Assembly (NCBI GenBank): GCA_029856365.1
Contig: JAHQWW010000012.1
Location: 1-56,520, forward strand
Length of the DNA: 56,520 nucleotides
Direction of reading: 5' to 3'
DNA from: Candidatus Hodarchaeota archaeon
GTDB lineage: Archaea; Asgardarchaeota; Heimdallarchaeia; Hodarchaeales; Hodarchaeaceae
Part shown: positions 8,429 through 17,695 of the stretch, piece after piece
Position numbering within the stretch: position 1 is the stretch's first letter
Layout: each line of letters begins with the position of its first letter
Position numbers and translations under genes: made by a program
The notes under the pieces: model-generated
Seen by the model: only the letters and a program-made list of their open reading frames with translations
What the model was told of the DNA's origin: nothing
Database searches by the model: none

Positions 8429-10228
8429 ATGTCTTCCATACCTCAGGATATTTTAGAAATAAATCTGACCACCCAAGAAGTACAGCGATACTCAAGACCT
8501 GAATTATTTGAAAAATGGATCGGGGGATTAGGAGTTGCCATAAATCTCTTGAATGAACATGTTCCTCCTAATGCGGATTCTTTAGGTCCTGAAAATGCTG
8601 TTATTTTCGCAATTGGTTCGTTAAATACTTTTTTTCCAATTATTTCTAAAACAGTTGTTACCTTTAAAAGCCCTCTTACAGGCGACTTAGGAGAATCTTA
8701 TGCTGGAGGACGATTGTCTCTTGCCATGAGATTTTCTGGTCTTGGAGCTATCATTATTAAAGGTACAGCAGAAAAATCTAGCTATATTACAATCGTTGAT
8801 GATCAGGTTGAGATTAAGCGAGCGGGTCCTCTTGCATATATGTATACAACAACACTCGGGCGTGTCTTACGGGAACTTATACCCGTGGGACCAGGGAGAA
8901 GATCATCAATTCGTATTGGGCCAGCAAGTGAAAATCTCGTAAAATATGGCAATGTTGTAGTTGACAGCTTTCGTCACTTTGGGAGATTAGGATGTGGTAC
9001 AGTACTAGGTGCAAAAAAAATCAAAGCCATAGTGATAAGTGGTGAGAAAGATCTTTCCTTAGAAGAACTTATGCCTGATAGACGCGTCTATCTTAAGACC
9101 TATCAAACGATTTGGGATTCCTGCGTTAAAACTGATGTAATGAAGAAGTATCATGTCTTGGGGACTGCCCAAAATATATTACCACTAAATGAATTAAATG
9201 CTCTTCCGACGAGGAATTTCATGAAAGGGAGATTTGAGCATGCAATTGATATTTCAGGAGAAAAATTTGCTGAAGCCTATCTTGGAAGACGTGTCGCCTG
9301 TAATACGTGTCCTGTAGGATGTATTCATGTTGCCATTCTTCGTGAAAGATATGGAGTCGATTCACCTGCTGATATCCATTCTATTGCAGTTCCATATGAT
9401 CACGAACCTATAGGTATGTTAGGATCAACCTTAGAATTAGGTAACGGGATTCAAGTCCTTAAATTGATAGAACAAAGCGAAAAATTTGGTATTGATGCCA
9501 TAACAGTGGGAGTTATCCTTGGTTGGTTAGCAGAAGCCTATGAAAAAGGAATTATCAATGATTCTGATACAAATGCACAGCCTATTCGATTCGGGCATTT
9601 AGATGATTTTATTTCGGTTATTAAGAATATAGCTAATCGTGATCCTAATATAAAAGATCTTTATTGGTTGGCAGGAGAAGGACTGAATGCTTTAGTTGAG
9701 AGATATAGTGATGGAAAGCATTTTGCTGTTTGTTTTAATAATAATCCCCCTGCTGCATACTCTACTGGGCCATATAATGTAATTGGACATATAATAGGAG
9801 GCAGACATTCTCATCTGGACAATGCAGGGTATTCCTATGATCAAAAAACCATTGGAAAAACCGTTGAACCAGATGAAGCAATCTCTAAGTTATGTAAAGA
9901 GGAAGAATGGCGCAATATTCTAAATTCCTTAATAGTTTGTCTTTTTGCCCGAAATTTGTATACTCCTTCTCTCGTTTCCGAATGTTTAGGGAATCTGGGG
10001 ATCTTAAAAACAGAGAGAGAACTACTTAATCTTGGATTGGAAATTCAAAAAATAAGACTAAAAACTAAATTTCAATTTGGATATCAACTTCAAAGAATAC
10101 GAGATAGACTTCCCAGGCGAATTTATGAAATGCCAACTGGTCATGGCATTTTATCAGAAAACAGCATAAAAAAACTCTTGGATGCTTATGAAGATATGTT
10201 GAGAACACGTTATGAATTAAAAATATAG
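8429..10228 (+). CDS. Tungsten aldehyde:ferredoxin oxidoreductase
   Basis: A 599-residue protein, close to the usual 600. The N-terminal AOR domain carries WIGGLGVAINLL, the cofactor-binding ESYAGGRLSLAMRFSG and RLGCGTVLGAKKIKAI. The [4Fe-4S] ligands are CNTCPVGC (C-x2-C-x3-C) plus a distal Cys in NSLIVCLFARN, where other family members often read DxxGLC. Such enzymes oxidise aldehydes to acids at a bis-pyranopterin tungsten site and reduce ferredoxin. The start at 8429 (ATG, with TAGAGG upstream) is preferred over an in-frame upstream ATG that overlaps the ferredoxin gene. The substrate class (acetaldehyde, aromatic or sugar aldehyde) cannot be deduced. Confidence 0.92.
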   Translation: MSSIPQDILEINLTTQEVQRYSRPELFEKWIGGLGVAINLLNEHVPPNADSLGPENAVIFAIGSLNTFFPIISKTVVTFKSPLTGDLGESYAGGRLSLAMRFSGLGAIIIKGTAEKSSYITIVDDQVEIKRAGPLAYMYTTTLGRVLRELIPVGPGRRSSIRIGPASENLVKYGNVVVDSFRHFGRLGCGTVLGAKKIKAIVISGEKDLSLEELMPDRRVYLKTYQTIWDSCVKTDVMKKYHVLGTAQNILPLNELNALPTRNFMKGRFEHAIDISGEKFAEAYLGRRVACNTCPVGCIHVAILRERYGVDSPADIHSIAVPYDHEPIGMLGSTLELGNGIQVLKLIEQSEKFGIDAITVGVILGWLAEAYEKGIINDSDTNAQPIRFGHLDDFISVIKNIANRDPNIKDLYWLAGEGLNALVERYSDGKHFAVCFNNNPPAAYSTGPYNVIGHIIGGRHSHLDNAGYSYDQKTIGKTVEPDEAISKLCKEEEWRNILNSLIVCLFARNLYTPSLVSECLGNLGILKTERELLNLGLEIQKIRLKTKFQFGYQLQRIRDRLPRRIYEMPTGHGILSENSIKKLLDAYEDMLRTRYELKI

Positions 10229-10300
10229 AAGAAATGAGGAAAATTATTAAAAATTGGTGAATTCTAATATCTTATTTCTCAGGATATAATATATCTAAAA

Positions 10301-10522
10301 ATTAAAAATGATGCTTATCGTCATCTTGCGACTGCTTTCATTATTTTACCCTTAACTGTTACAGTTATGTTAACCTTAGATATCCCATTAGTTCTTCATT
10401 ATTTTGGAACTTTGGGTGATATATTAATCATTGTTGGGTCATTATTCGGTAAACGGGCAAAAACAAACCTCATTCAAATTTTACAGGTCAAGGAAATTTT
10501 AGAGGCAAAATCAAAATTATAA
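10301..10522 (+). pseudogene. Small two-helix membrane ORF without a normal start
   Basis: The 325-bp gap between AOR and PFK holds an open frame of about 73 codons with clear coding character. It has a hydrophobic helix (ATAFIILPLTVTVMLTLDIP), a second one (FGTLGDILIIVGSLFGKRAK) and a charged tail. The frame opens after a TAA near 10265. It has no ATG, GTG or TTG before an internal ATG at 10367, in the middle of helix 1; ATT at 10301 has CAGGA about 17 nt upstream. It could be a small gene with a rare start, or the 3' remnant of a larger membrane gene. Confidence 0.35.
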
Positions 10523-10563
10523 TAATAGCAATTAAAAAAATTTGGGATAATTTAGTGATAAAA

Positions 10564-11532
10564 ATGAAAAAAATTGGTGTTTTATGTTCTGGTGGGGACG
10601 CACCAGGTATGAACGCAGCTTTACGTGCTGTAGTCAGAAGGGGGATAGCAAAAAAATTGAAAATAATAGCAATATACCGTGGTTTTGATGGTATCTTTCA
10701 AGAATATTTTGAAGAAATGACAGCAAGATCAGTGGGAGACATTGTTCAAAGAGGAGGAACTATTATAAAGACAGCAAGATGTGAAAAGTTTTTTATAGAC
10801 GAAGGAGTTAGAGAAGCAGCAGAAATTTTAAAAAAGCATAATTTTGATGGTTTATGTGCTCTTGGAGGTGATGGAACCTTCAAAGGGTTATTAGCGCTTC
10901 AAAAACACTGGAATGGTCAATTAATAGGTATTCCAACCACTATTGACAATGATGTCTATGGAACGGATTATACCGTCGGATTTGATACAGCAATTGATAC
11001 TGCAATCCAAGCGCTTGACAAAATTCGAGATACCGCAGAGAGTCATGAACGAATATTTATTGTCGAAGTAATGGGACGCGAATCAGGTTATATAGCGTTG
11101 GAAGTGGGAATTGGAGCAGGTGCAGAAGAAATATTAATTCCAGAGGAAGCTCCCGTTGATTTTGCTGCTTTAGCAAACCGACTTCGTTCTGCTAGGGAAA
11201 GGGGTAAGAAGAGTATTATCATAGTTGTCGCAGAGGGAGCTGATGAAAGAGACATTTTCACGTTTTCTAAAGAGTTGATGAAATATTTGGATGTTAAAAC
11301 ATATCTTTCTATCCTTGGTCATGTTCAGCGAGGTGGTGCACCTAGTGCTTTGGATCGATGGCTTGCCACTCGACTTGGAGCATTTTCAGTTGATTGTTTT
11401 CTTAATGGGGATACTGGGATAATGGTTGGCGAACAAAACCATCAACTTGTCAAGGTTCCACTTATAGAAACCCAGAAGAAAAAACCAATTGAGAAGTATG
11501 CCTTCAGTCTTATTCAAGATCTAGCCATCTAA
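10564..11532 (+). CDS. pfkA: ATP-dependent 6-phosphofructokinase
   Basis: A 322-residue PfkA-family enzyme. Motifs in order: GVLCSGGDAPGMNAALR (nucleotide site), GGDGTFKGL, the catalytic PTTIDND loop, EVMGRESGYIAL and GHVQRGGAPSALDR. Gly in GGDGT and a small residue (Thr) in PxTIDND point to ATP. Pyrophosphate enzymes typically carry GGDDT and PKTIDND. It commits fructose-6-phosphate to glycolysis. Many archaea use an unrelated ADP-dependent enzyme, so a bacterial-type PFK is notable and may have been acquired by transfer. The ATG at 10564 is chosen; a GTG 9 nt upstream is also in frame. It converges on the glucan phosphorylase gene, a likely source of its hexose phosphate. Confidence 0.93.
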   Translation: MKKIGVLCSGGDAPGMNAALRAVVRRGIAKKLKIIAIYRGFDGIFQEYFEEMTARSVGDIVQRGGTIIKTARCEKFFIDEGVREAAEILKKHNFDGLCALGGDGTFKGLLALQKHWNGQLIGIPTTIDNDVYGTDYTVGFDTAIDTAIQALDKIRDTAESHERIFIVEVMGRESGYIALEVGIGAGAEEILIPEEAPVDFAALANRLRSARERGKKSIIIVVAEGADERDIFTFSKELMKYLDVKTYLSILGHVQRGGAPSALDRWLATRLGAFSVDCFLNGDTGIMVGEQNHQLVKVPLIETQKKKPIEKYAFSLIQDLAI

Positions 11533-11584
11533 TATTATATCATCAATTTCTCTTTATTTTTACCAGATTTCATTATCAAAGATA

Positions 11585-13768
11585 TCAAGAGGAATTTGAC
11601 AGGATTTTTGCATACAACTTCAGAGAATATTCTTTTAGCATTCTTCGTGCCGAAAAAAAAGGCAGAGTCGAACGAACTGCTTCACGCATCACTTTGATCC
11701 AATTAAATGGGATATTTTCGGGTTCAAAATCATAATATAATGGAATTATTTGATTTTCTAGAATGTTATAAAGACTCTGAACATCGGTCCAATCTTGGGC
11801 AACAATATTATTTTCCTCAATATTTTGAGGATTTATTGCCCATCCATTCAATCCATTATTTCCCTCAGCCCACCAACCATCAAGAATAGAGAGGTTTGGA
11901 ATGAAATTCAAGCATGCTTTCATTCCTGAAGTTCCTGATGCTTCATTATAGCGTCTGGGAGTATTTAACCAAACATCAACTCCTTGTAGTAGGATTTTAG
12001 CAGTTTTTAAATCGTAATTTTCAACAAAAGCAATGCGATATCCTAAATCGGGGTTTTTGGCATAATTATAGATTTGTTGAATATGTAATTTTCCTGCATC
12101 ATCGTTTGGATGAGCTTTTCCTGCAAAAATAAATTGAATTGGTTTATATGGGTCTTCGATCAATTTTTTCAATCTCTCGAAATCAGAGAAAAGTAATGTT
12201 GCTCTTTTATAGGTAGTAAATCGGCGCGCAAATCCAACTGTGAGTACGTCAGGATCTAGGAGAGCGCCACTTGCTAATGCTATTTCAGAATTCCAATAAC
12301 CACTTTTTTGATAATTTCTTGCATTTTCTCTAATGAATTTGAATAATCTACGTTTAGCAGCTAAATGATATTCCCAAATTTCATAATCGCTTATTGTGTA
12401 TTTATCCAATATCTTATCCCAGAAAGCGGGTTCATCCTGATGATCTCGCCAATTATCATCAACTATTCTAAACATTCGTTGGTAAATTTCTGATAAAAAG
12501 CTCAGGACATGCACACCATTTGTAATAGACTCCATAGGTTTAAAATCGGAGTATTTTGTTTTTAATTCGCTAATAAGAGGTTGGAACATCTTATTTGCAA
12601 CTTCTAGATGGAGTTTTGAAACTGCATTTGTATAATAAGCTGTTTTTATCCCTAATACAGTCATATTGAACCCATCTCCCCTTCCAGAACCAAAATCATA
12701 AGATCCAAGTGAATAAAAAATCTCCATTCCAAATTCATCTATTATTTCCTTAAAATAAGTATTGATCAACCAGAATGGGAAAACATCATGTCCCGCTGGA
12801 ACTGGTGTATGGGTTGTGAATAGAGTCTTTGAGCGGACTTCGTTTAGCGCATTATCAAAATTTAAACCTTTATTTACAATTAATTGCCTTATCCGTTCTA
12901 TTGACGAAAAACTACAATGGCCCTCGTTCAAATGAAATAACAAGGGTTTAATTCTTAGTTTGTTGAACAAACGAACCGAACAAATTCCCAAAACCATTTC
13001 TTGTTGTAATCTAAGTTCAGATCCCCCGCCATAAAGACGATCCGTTAGATCACGAAACCAAGGAACATTCTCAGAGATATTAGAATCAAGTAAAAAAAGT
13101 TTAATGCGTCCAACATTAACTTTCCAAACTTTTACATAAACCTCCATCTCATCCTTCATTTCTACAGAAATCAATAGAGGTTTTCCGTTCTCTAAATCTA
13201 TTACTTCTTCAATCGGCAAATTATCAAAATCGTATTCCCTAAATACTTCTTCTTGCCAACCATTACGAGTAGAACTGATTTTTTGCGTAAAATATCCTTC
13301 TTGATATAGGAATCCGACTGCTACAATTGGGACGCCTAGATCACTTGATTCTTTAAGATGGTCACCTGAAAGAATCCCTAAACCTCCCGAATAAATAGGT
13401 AAGGAATTATGTATACCATATTCCATACTTAAATATGCAATTTTAGCAGTTTTATATTCAGGAAAGGTCTGATTCCACCATAAATGGTCTGCATCTTTTA
13501 ACATCTCGGTTTTAAAATCCTTCATAACTTTATGATATAAAGCTAGAAAGCTTTTCTTGTTTGCCATTCTTTCTAAGCGTTCATCAGTCGTATAACGTAA
13601 AATAAAAATGGGATTATGATTCGAGTGCCAGAGAGGTGGATCTAGGATTTTAAACATCTCCCTAGCATCTGGATCCCAAGACCACCAGAGATTGTATGCT
13701 AGGTTCACTAATCCCTTCAAATTTTCCGGGACTTTTTTGTTAAGCTTTAAACGTATCATTTTTATCAT
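11585..13768 (-). CDS. Alpha-glucan (glycogen/maltodextrin) phosphorylase
   Basis: A 727-residue GT35 phosphorylase of the shorter archaeal/bacterial type that begins with an NLWWSWDPDAREMF segment. Landmarks are AYLSMEYGIHNSLPIYSGGL, HLNEGHCSF, TTHTPVPAGHDVFP, FARRFTTYKRATLLF, IFAGKAHPND and EASGTSGMKACLN; the last carries the pyridoxal-phosphate Lys. It releases glucose-1-phosphate from alpha-1,4-glucan. The gene starts 19 nt after the stop of the Mg2+ ATPase on the same strand, so they may be co-transcribed. It converges on PFK, and a GH57 enzyme lies at 28335. Together these indicate storage polysaccharide use. Confidence 0.93.
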   Translation of the reverse strand: MIKMIRLKLNKKVPENLKGLVNLAYNLWWSWDPDAREMFKILDPPLWHSNHNPIFILRYTTDERLERMANKKSFLALYHKVMKDFKTEMLKDADHLWWNQTFPEYKTAKIAYLSMEYGIHNSLPIYSGGLGILSGDHLKESSDLGVPIVAVGFLYQEGYFTQKISSTRNGWQEEVFREYDFDNLPIEEVIDLENGKPLLISVEMKDEMEVYVKVWKVNVGRIKLFLLDSNISENVPWFRDLTDRLYGGGSELRLQQEMVLGICSVRLFNKLRIKPLLFHLNEGHCSFSSIERIRQLIVNKGLNFDNALNEVRSKTLFTTHTPVPAGHDVFPFWLINTYFKEIIDEFGMEIFYSLGSYDFGSGRGDGFNMTVLGIKTAYYTNAVSKLHLEVANKMFQPLISELKTKYSDFKPMESITNGVHVLSFLSEIYQRMFRIVDDNWRDHQDEPAFWDKILDKYTISDYEIWEYHLAAKRRLFKFIRENARNYQKSGYWNSEIALASGALLDPDVLTVGFARRFTTYKRATLLFSDFERLKKLIEDPYKPIQFIFAGKAHPNDDAGKLHIQQIYNYAKNPDLGYRIAFVENYDLKTAKILLQGVDVWLNTPRRYNEASGTSGMKACLNFIPNLSILDGWWAEGNNGLNGWAINPQNIEENNIVAQDWTDVQSLYNILENQIIPLYYDFEPENIPFNWIKVMREAVRSTLPFFSARRMLKEYSLKLYAKILSNSS

Positions 13769-13787
13769 CTTACAATGAATTTTTTTG

Positions 13788-16367
13788 TTAAAATTGAACT
13801 CTCTGATAAAATATTTTCTTCAATCCTTCAGAAGTTATTATGTACACGATAATTATAAATGCTATATATAATAAAAATAGTAAAGGAATCTTTATAAATC
13901 CTAGAAACTCCCCTAACGGTGTAAAAGGAATTATAAGGGTGATAATGGCTATTACAATGCTTGTGATCAGTAAAGACTTGCTTGGTAGACTCTCATAAAA
14001 TTGTCTTTTAGTGCGAATGACAAAGAGAATGAATAATTCAGTTAAAATAGAGACCAAGAACCATCCTGTCCGAAATTCTGTTATTGAAGCTTGAAAAATC
14101 ACCAAGAGAACGAAGAAAGTAATGATATCGAAAAATGCACTAGCAAGCCCGAAAATAACCATGAATTCTGTAATGAATCGTATATCCCATCGTTTAGGTT
14201 TTTGAACCATTTCTTCATCAACACTATCTGTAGCTATAGTCATCGATGGGAAATCTGTTAGAAAATTGATAACAAGTAATTGTTCGGGTAATAAGGGGAG
14301 AAAAGGTAGGAATAAGGATGCTATTGCCATACTTACCATATTTCCTAAATTGGCGCTGATTGTAATCCAAATATACTTGATCGTGTTTATGAAAGTTCGT
14401 CTCCCTTCCTGTATTCCATTAAGAAGAACTGTTAAATCCTTTTCAAGAAGAACTATTTGAGCTGCTTCCTTAGCTACATCCACTGCGCTTTCAACTGAGA
14501 TCCCTATATCTGCAGCATGCAATGCAGAAGCATCATTAATCCCATCACCCATATAACCGACTACATTCCCAGATTTTCTTAAAGCCAGAATGATTCGCTC
14601 TTTCTGATTCGGTTCAACCTCTGCAAAAATATCTACATTAAGGGATTCTCTTAACAATGCTTCATTGCTCATCTCACGAATCATGTTGCCAGTAATAACA
14701 TTTGGTTGTGACCAACCGAGTTCTTTCCCAAGACTCTGGGCAATAAATCGGTTGTCTCCTGTAATAATTTTAAGAGATATATTTAGTTCTTTCAAATCTT
14801 TGATAATATTTTGGATATTACTCTTCGGTGGATCATAAAATATTAGAAAACCTAAAAATATCATTTTAGATTCCAGTTCTTTCGTTAATTCCGTTGATGA
14901 ATCCAAAAACCTATAAGAAACCCCTAAAGTCCGAAATCCACTACTACTGAGTTCTTTGTATTTATTTTGAATTAGTGCTTCTACTTTAGAAATATCAACA
15001 AGATTATCTTCAGAAATTTCTGTTGTTGTACATACTTGAAGAATATTAGGAACAGCTCCTTTAGTAACTATGAGTGATTGTTCTTTAAAGTCAACAAGAA
15101 TACTTAATCTTTTACGGATGAAATCATACGGAATTTCACTAGTTTTTCTAATATCATTTAAGTTAAAATTATATTGAGAACTAAGAGCTTCATCAATAGG
15201 ATTTTTGAATCCATCCTGAAAATAGGCGTTGATATAGGCAAATTTCAATAATCTCTCACTCTTCTCACCATAAATGTTTAATGCAGAGTGCAATTTCATT
15301 TTTCCTTCAGTAAGAGTTCCAGTTTTATCTGAACATAATATATTCATACTCCCAAAGTTCTCAATTGCGGTTGGCTTTTTTACAATAACCTTAACATCAG
15401 CCATTCTCTTTGACCCCCGAGTTAGGTTAACACTTATAACAGCAGGTAATAATTGCGGAGTTAGACCGACTGCAAGAGCTATTGCAAATAAAAAAGAATC
15501 AATCACAGGTCTAGAGACATAAACATTGATTCCAAATACAATTATTACTAATATTAATACTATTTCCATTAATACGTATCCAAAACGTTTAATTCCACGT
15601 TCAAAATCATTAATAGGTTCTTTTTGGGTCAAATGTTCAGAAATTTTTCCAAACTCTGTATTTAATCCAGTTTCAACGATAATAGCTTTTCCTCTTCCAC
15701 TTACTACATGTGTTCCCATGAATAGGGAATTTATACGTTGATTCAAGGGAGTAGTTTCATCCAATATGATATTAGTTTTTTCAGATGGAAATGTTTCCCC
15801 AGTTAAAGATGCTTCATCAACAAATAAATCTTTAGAATCAACAATTCGGGAGTCCCCAGGAATAACGTCCCCTGCAGACAGGATAACTAGATCACCAGGT
15901 ACTACATCCTCTATAGAAATTTGCTTCTGTAGCCCATCACGAATTACCGTTGTTTTAATGTGAACAATTGATAACAGCGCTTCAACTGCATTTGAAGCCA
16001 TTCTTTCCTCCCAAAATCCAATAAAACTACTTGCAAACACTATTGTAATAATAATTAAGGTATCTAACTTGTCTGCTGTGAGAAATGCTAAGATTGAGGT
16101 AATTATGAGGATTAAGATGATTGGACTTTTAAATTGAGCTAAAAATAGAAATAAAGAATCAGTTCTTTTCTTAGGTTTCAATTTATTATATCCAAATTTA
16201 ATTAACCGTTCCCTGGCCTCTGTTTCAGTAATTCCATTAGATGAGGTTTGTACCTTTTCCATTACTTCATCTATAGAAAGATTCCAAAATCCGTTGTTAA
16301 CTTGAAACTTTTGGACATCTCTAGGGTTAAAATCTCCAGATTCTTTATTTTCTATCAATATTCTCAC
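13788..16367 (-). CDS. mgtA: P-type Mg2+-importing ATPase (MgtA/MgtB type)
   Basis: An 859-residue P3B-like ATPase. Visible are the cation-ATPase N-domain (LSIDEVMEKVQTS), the actuator motif DEASLTGETFPSEK, the phosphorylation site SDKTGTLTEGKM, and the TGDNRFIAQSLGKELG and GYMGDGINDASALHAADIG hinge motifs. Ten membrane helices can be placed. The helix-4 motif is AVGLTPQLLPAVIS; MgtA proteins usually have AVGLTPEMLP, so Gln replaces the expected Glu. The start is GTG. It sits upstream of glucan phosphorylase. A fossil of corA lies about 280 nt upstream of its start on the other strand. Confidence 0.9.
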   Translation of the reverse strand: MRILIENKESGDFNPRDVQKFQVNNGFWNLSIDEVMEKVQTSSNGITETEARERLIKFGYNKLKPKKRTDSLFLFLAQFKSPIILILIITSILAFLTADKLDTLIIITIVFASSFIGFWEERMASNAVEALLSIVHIKTTVIRDGLQKQISIEDVVPGDLVILSAGDVIPGDSRIVDSKDLFVDEASLTGETFPSEKTNIILDETTPLNQRINSLFMGTHVVSGRGKAIIVETGLNTEFGKISEHLTQKEPINDFERGIKRFGYVLMEIVLILVIIVFGINVYVSRPVIDSFLFAIALAVGLTPQLLPAVISVNLTRGSKRMADVKVIVKKPTAIENFGSMNILCSDKTGTLTEGKMKLHSALNIYGEKSERLLKFAYINAYFQDGFKNPIDEALSSQYNFNLNDIRKTSEIPYDFIRKRLSILVDFKEQSLIVTKGAVPNILQVCTTTEISEDNLVDISKVEALIQNKYKELSSSGFRTLGVSYRFLDSSTELTKELESKMIFLGFLIFYDPPKSNIQNIIKDLKELNISLKIITGDNRFIAQSLGKELGWSQPNVITGNMIREMSNEALLRESLNVDIFAEVEPNQKERIILALRKSGNVVGYMGDGINDASALHAADIGISVESAVDVAKEAAQIVLLEKDLTVLLNGIQEGRRTFINTIKYIWITISANLGNMVSMAIASLFLPFLPLLPEQLLVINFLTDFPSMTIATDSVDEEMVQKPKRWDIRFITEFMVIFGLASAFFDIITFFVLLVIFQASITEFRTGWFLVSILTELFILFVIRTKRQFYESLPSKSLLITSIVIAIITLIIPFTPLGEFLGFIKIPLLFLLYIAFIIIVYIITSEGLKKIFYQRVQF

Positions 16368-16645
16368 CGATAGAAGATAGATATAAATTCATATGTCAAT
16401 TACTAAATCTTGTTTTGATAATAGTAGTTTTTTATCTTAATTAACTATAAAAAGTTATTCCCTTGAGAAAGGAAAGATTCTGAAAGAAGATAGTGTGAAC
16501 TTCTCACTCTTAATTTTTATCAATAGCATAACATATAAGTGAATTCTATTCACCTAACATCGACTTCAATTCGGATAAATAACGCCGAATTTCCGTGTTT
16601 ATCCAGTATATAGGAATGATATTTTCCACCCTACTAATTAACTTT
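16368..16645. other. Intergenic, mgtA upstream region
   Basis: This AT-rich 278-bp stretch lies upstream of mgtA. The only structure noted is a short perfect hairpin at 16539-16553 (GTGAAT-TCT-ATTCAC). No ORF was seen. It continues into the corA fossil. Confidence 0.4.
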
Positions 16646-16729
16646 TAATCATGTTAAGTTATTTCTGGAAGAAAGCTTGGTTATAACTGACGTAAATTGT
16701 CATGGAATGATAGTTGACTTTCTTTTACC
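16646..16729 (+). pseudogene. Fossil of corA 3' end plus flank
   Basis: This 84-nt stretch aligns without gaps to 7695-7778, the last 12 codons of corA and about 45 nt beyond its stop, with 8 mismatches (90%). The residual peptide reads IMLSYFWKKAWL against IMLSYFWKKGWL in corA. The stop has changed from TGA to TAA and the last Leu codon from TTG to TTA, so the coding part mostly changed in ways a working gene tolerates. No further corA sequence is visible upstream. It is best read as the remnant of a second corA that was lost beside mgtA. Confidence 0.8.
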
Positions 16730-16768
16730 CTAAATCAAGAGTATAATTTTAAAGCAACGCTTTCCCTG

Positions 16769-17328
16769 TCAGCTGGCTTCTTCAAGAATCATATAGCCAG
16801 AAACTCCTACAGCTATTCTACCAATACCAGTGAGTAAAAATCCCCACGCTAACAGAAAGATCAAGGAAAGGTACCCTAGAGTTGGGAAGACTATCACGAT
16901 AAAAGAAAGAAAGATAGACAATACTCCAAGGATTATCAAGATGCTTCGGAACCACGTTGGTAAGTCAGTATCTGAGCCTCCAACCGTGATTCTGGCAATT
17001 CCCTGAAGCATCAATCCAATCGCAAGAATAAAGATCAAAATCTCAATACCTAAGTCAGGAAATATTACTACAACTATGCCCAATGTTAGTGCTGCTAAAC
17101 CAACAATGATATTTAACACACGCATCTTTTTGTGAGATGTTCATCAAAAAAACCATTGAAAATTCTGGCAAGTCCTGCAAAAATCATGATGAGTGATAGA
17201 ATGAAAATTAATGTTAGCGTGGCAAGTCCAAAGTTTAAAATTACAATGACAGAAAAAATTATGAATAACAATCCAGCTATAATGTTGAAAATTCTTAATC
17301 AAACCGGAATTTTAAGCGAAATAGTCAT
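16769..17328 (-). pseudogene. Broken DUF308/HdeD-like membrane protein
   Basis: Joined reading frames give a protein collinear with the intact 195-residue gene at 21567-22154. The ATG at 17328 is followed by codons for TISLKIPV, then TGA at 17299-17301 where the paralogue has Trp (IPSWLRYLN versus IPV*LRIFN). The frame stays open through LNFGLATLTLIFILSL to EHLTKR. One base is missing at a run of five A on the minus strand (T run 17127-17131), and the frame resumes at MRVLNIIVG and runs to EEAS. The downstream part alone is a 118-residue ORF with GLMLQGIARITVGGSD, matching GLGLQGVIRIAMGGAD in the paralogue. HdeD-like proteins have six membrane helices. The 3' part could still be expressed as a three- or four-helix fragment. 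Confidence 0.8.
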
Positions 17329-17695
17329 ATTTTTCACCTACTAACCATCCTCTTTTCACATTATTTATTTAAAGCAAACCAGAGATTTTTAAAATTAATC
17401 TGATACTGCAGGGGAACATTGGGATATCATTCTGAATTATTCGTTGATTTTGTGGTTAAGCAGTTTTCATGTGATAAGAAGGAGGATTTTAAGACTTCAT
17501 ATTGTCATCCTAATTATTCTCTTCTCTCAAAGTTTGGATCCTCTCACCGAGAATAACATAAAAGACGTTCGATACGATAGAGGAGTCTGATAGACATGTG
17601 ATCTTTCATTCCTTATAATTTAAGTAGCTAATATTTTAAAAGAAGCTGTGTCAAGAACGATTACAGTGATATTTGTATTAAAAAAGTGAGAAACA
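17329..17695. other. Intergenic, no gene seen
   Basis: This 367-bp region lies between the broken DUF308 gene and the second MscS gene, which diverge from it. It is AT-rich with a TATA-like stretch near 17615-17635 ahead of the MscS gene. No coding frame, RNA gene or strong hairpin was recognised. Confidence 0.4.

Noticed and set aside
16769..17328. Genome-wide TGA-to-Trp recoding
   Set aside because: Many intact genes here end in TGA and use TGG for Trp; the in-frame TGA codons occur only in genes that are also frameshifted.
17132..17344. Plus-strand ORF of 70 codons
   Set aside because: It is antisense to the 5' part of the broken DUF308 gene, whose minus-strand reading aligns with the intact paralogue.
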